A DNA stretch of 6,174 nucleotides from an uncultured Selenomonas sp. (lineage in GTDB: Bacteria; Bacillota; Negativicutes; Selenomonadales; Selenomonadaceae). A model generated the notes under the pieces. The model did not search any database and had not been told where the DNA came from. It was given only the letters and a program-made list of their open reading frames with translations. The first letter of the stretch is position 1. Each line of letters opens with the position of its first letter. The translations under genes were made by a program, and so were the position numbers. The DNA is taken from contig CALYVJ010000121.1 in NCBI GenBank assembly GCA_945494195.1, forward strand, positions 1 through 6,174, in the 5' to 3' direction. Shown piece after piece: positions 5,606-6,174 of this stretch.

Positions 5606-6174
5606 CGTATAATCCTCCCTAATGATTGTGCCAGGCGTAGTCGTAAATGTCGAACGAACATGAATGGGAATATGGAAATACTCCCCCATCTCAACGGAAC
5701 GCGGCTGCATGACACCAGCACCCAGACGAGCCATCTCAAGCATTTCATGATAGGTGATTTCCTTCATCTTGCGGGCCCCTTTGACAATGCGCGGGTCCGC
5801 GGAATAAACGCCATCCACATCGGTGTAGATTTCGCAGGTATCGGCCTTCAAAGCACCAGCCAGTGCCACCGCCGAAGTATCGGAACCACCGCGGCCCAGC
5901 GTCACCGGGTTACCGAATTCATCTGCCCCCTGGAAACCAGCCACTACTACGATATTGCCCTTATCCAGCTCCTCGTGAACCCGCTCTGGCGTAATATCCA
6001 CAATACGCCCCTTGGTGTGAACCGAATTTGTCTTCATGCCAGCCATCGGCCCCGTCAGCGATACCGCCGGATGCCCCAGCGTCTTAAAAGCCATTGCCAG
6101 CAAAGCAATCGACTGCTGTTCCCCGGTAGTTAGCAGCATATCCATCTCACGCGTATACTGATACGGATTTTTGG
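5117..6174 (-). CDS. lysC: Aspartokinase, 5' end cut by the window
   Basis: Aspartate kinase (ATP + L-aspartate to 4-phospho-L-aspartate), the first step toward lysine, threonine, methionine and diaminopimelate. The reading frame stays open to the window edge (KNPYQYTRE precedes the Met at 6145), so that Met is internal; about 55 N-terminal residues, including the KFGGTS lysine motif, lie outside. Counting from that Met, the kinase domain shows LLTTGEQ at 4-10, SLTGPMAG at 29-36, GRGGSDT at 84-90, EIYTDVDGVYSADPR at 105-119 and QPRSVE at 147-152. Two ACT domains follow (about 198-260 and 278-340), with PNTPG and STSEIS motifs, the usual effector-binding module. The architecture is that of monofunctional LysC of Bacillus and Corynebacterium, not the fusions with homoserine dehydrogenase. 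Feedback by lysine and/or threonine is likely but not determined. The promoter and any leader riboswitch would lie beyond the window. Confidence 0.95.
   Translation of the reverse strand, partial: KNPYQYTREMDMLLTTGEQQSIALLAMAFKTLGHPAVSLTGPMAGMKTNSVHTKGRIVDITPERVHEELDKGNIVVVAGFQGADEFGNPVTLGRGGSDTSAVALAGALKADTCEIYTDVDGVYSADPRIVKGARKMKEITYHEMLEMARLGAGVMQPRSVEMGEYFHIPIHVRSTFTTTPGTIIREDYTMEDKDFVIRGVAHDEKVAKIAVLGIPNTPGIAHEIFSALADANIDVDMIVQSIRNIEKNVTDMVFTVAASDLAEAKKVVDGVADKLNAVAVLIEEDVAKVSIVGAGMLGNPGTASRMFGALSKVGINIDIISTSEISISCLVKGSQLKEAVNAIHDEFFPNK
5603..5619 (-). promoter_or_regulatory. Internal ribosome binding site and start for the beta product
   Basis: GGGAGG (5619-5614), an 8-base spacer and ATG (5605-5603) on the minus strand. 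The site is as strong as those before whole genes in this window, and it also has to encode Arg-Glu of the full-length protein (AGG GAG). Confidence 0.7.

Noticed and set aside
5141..6133. Long 330-codon open frame on the plus strand opposite aspartokinase
   Set aside because: It is antisense to a clearly conserved gene, its translation has no recognisable domain, and its composition is that of a mirror frame in a moderately GC-rich gene.

Overview
The window reads as chromosomal core-metabolism DNA from a Bacillota bacterium. The gene set, strong GGGAGG-type ribosome binding sites and protein sequences suggest the Negativicutes (Selenomonas-like), but that lineage is an inference from general resemblance and was not searched. 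All five genes lie on the minus strand, so transcription runs from high to low coordinates. No mobile element, RNA gene, CRISPR array or plus-strand gene could be supported.

In transcription order: (1) an aspartokinase, cut at its 5' end by the right edge of the window, with a strong in-frame internal ribosome binding site predicting a separate 162-residue regulatory (beta) product; it ends at a good intrinsic terminator. (2) A 251-bp intergenic region with a striking cluster of TTGACnnGTCAA-type palindromes, another palindrome and a candidate promoter, leading into an AspC-like class I aminotransferase with its own terminator. (3) A well-formed promoter driving a two-gene phosphate operon: a PhoU-like DUF47 protein and a PiT phosphate transporter, overlapping by 8 bases and closed by a terminator. 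(4) A 543-residue protein joining a threonyl-tRNA-synthetase-like N-terminus to a uridine kinase/phosphoribulokinase domain, also closed by a terminator.

Functionally, aspartokinase commits aspartate to lysine, threonine and methionine synthesis, and the AspC-like enzyme next to it could supply aspartate or another amino acid. DUF47 plus PiT is a familiar phosphate or metal-phosphate uptake pair. The kinase is probably a nucleoside-type small-molecule kinase of unproven substrate.

The least expected signal is regulatory. A 12-bp palindrome, TTGACnnGTCAA, occurs as three units at an exact 13-bp period (the last one degenerate) upstream of the aminotransferase. A near-identical copy (11 of 12 bases) lies across the -35/spacer of the DUF47-PiT promoter. 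By eye I found no comparably good copy elsewhere in the window. This suggests one unknown regulator acting on both units. No wholly new multi-gene system is visible.
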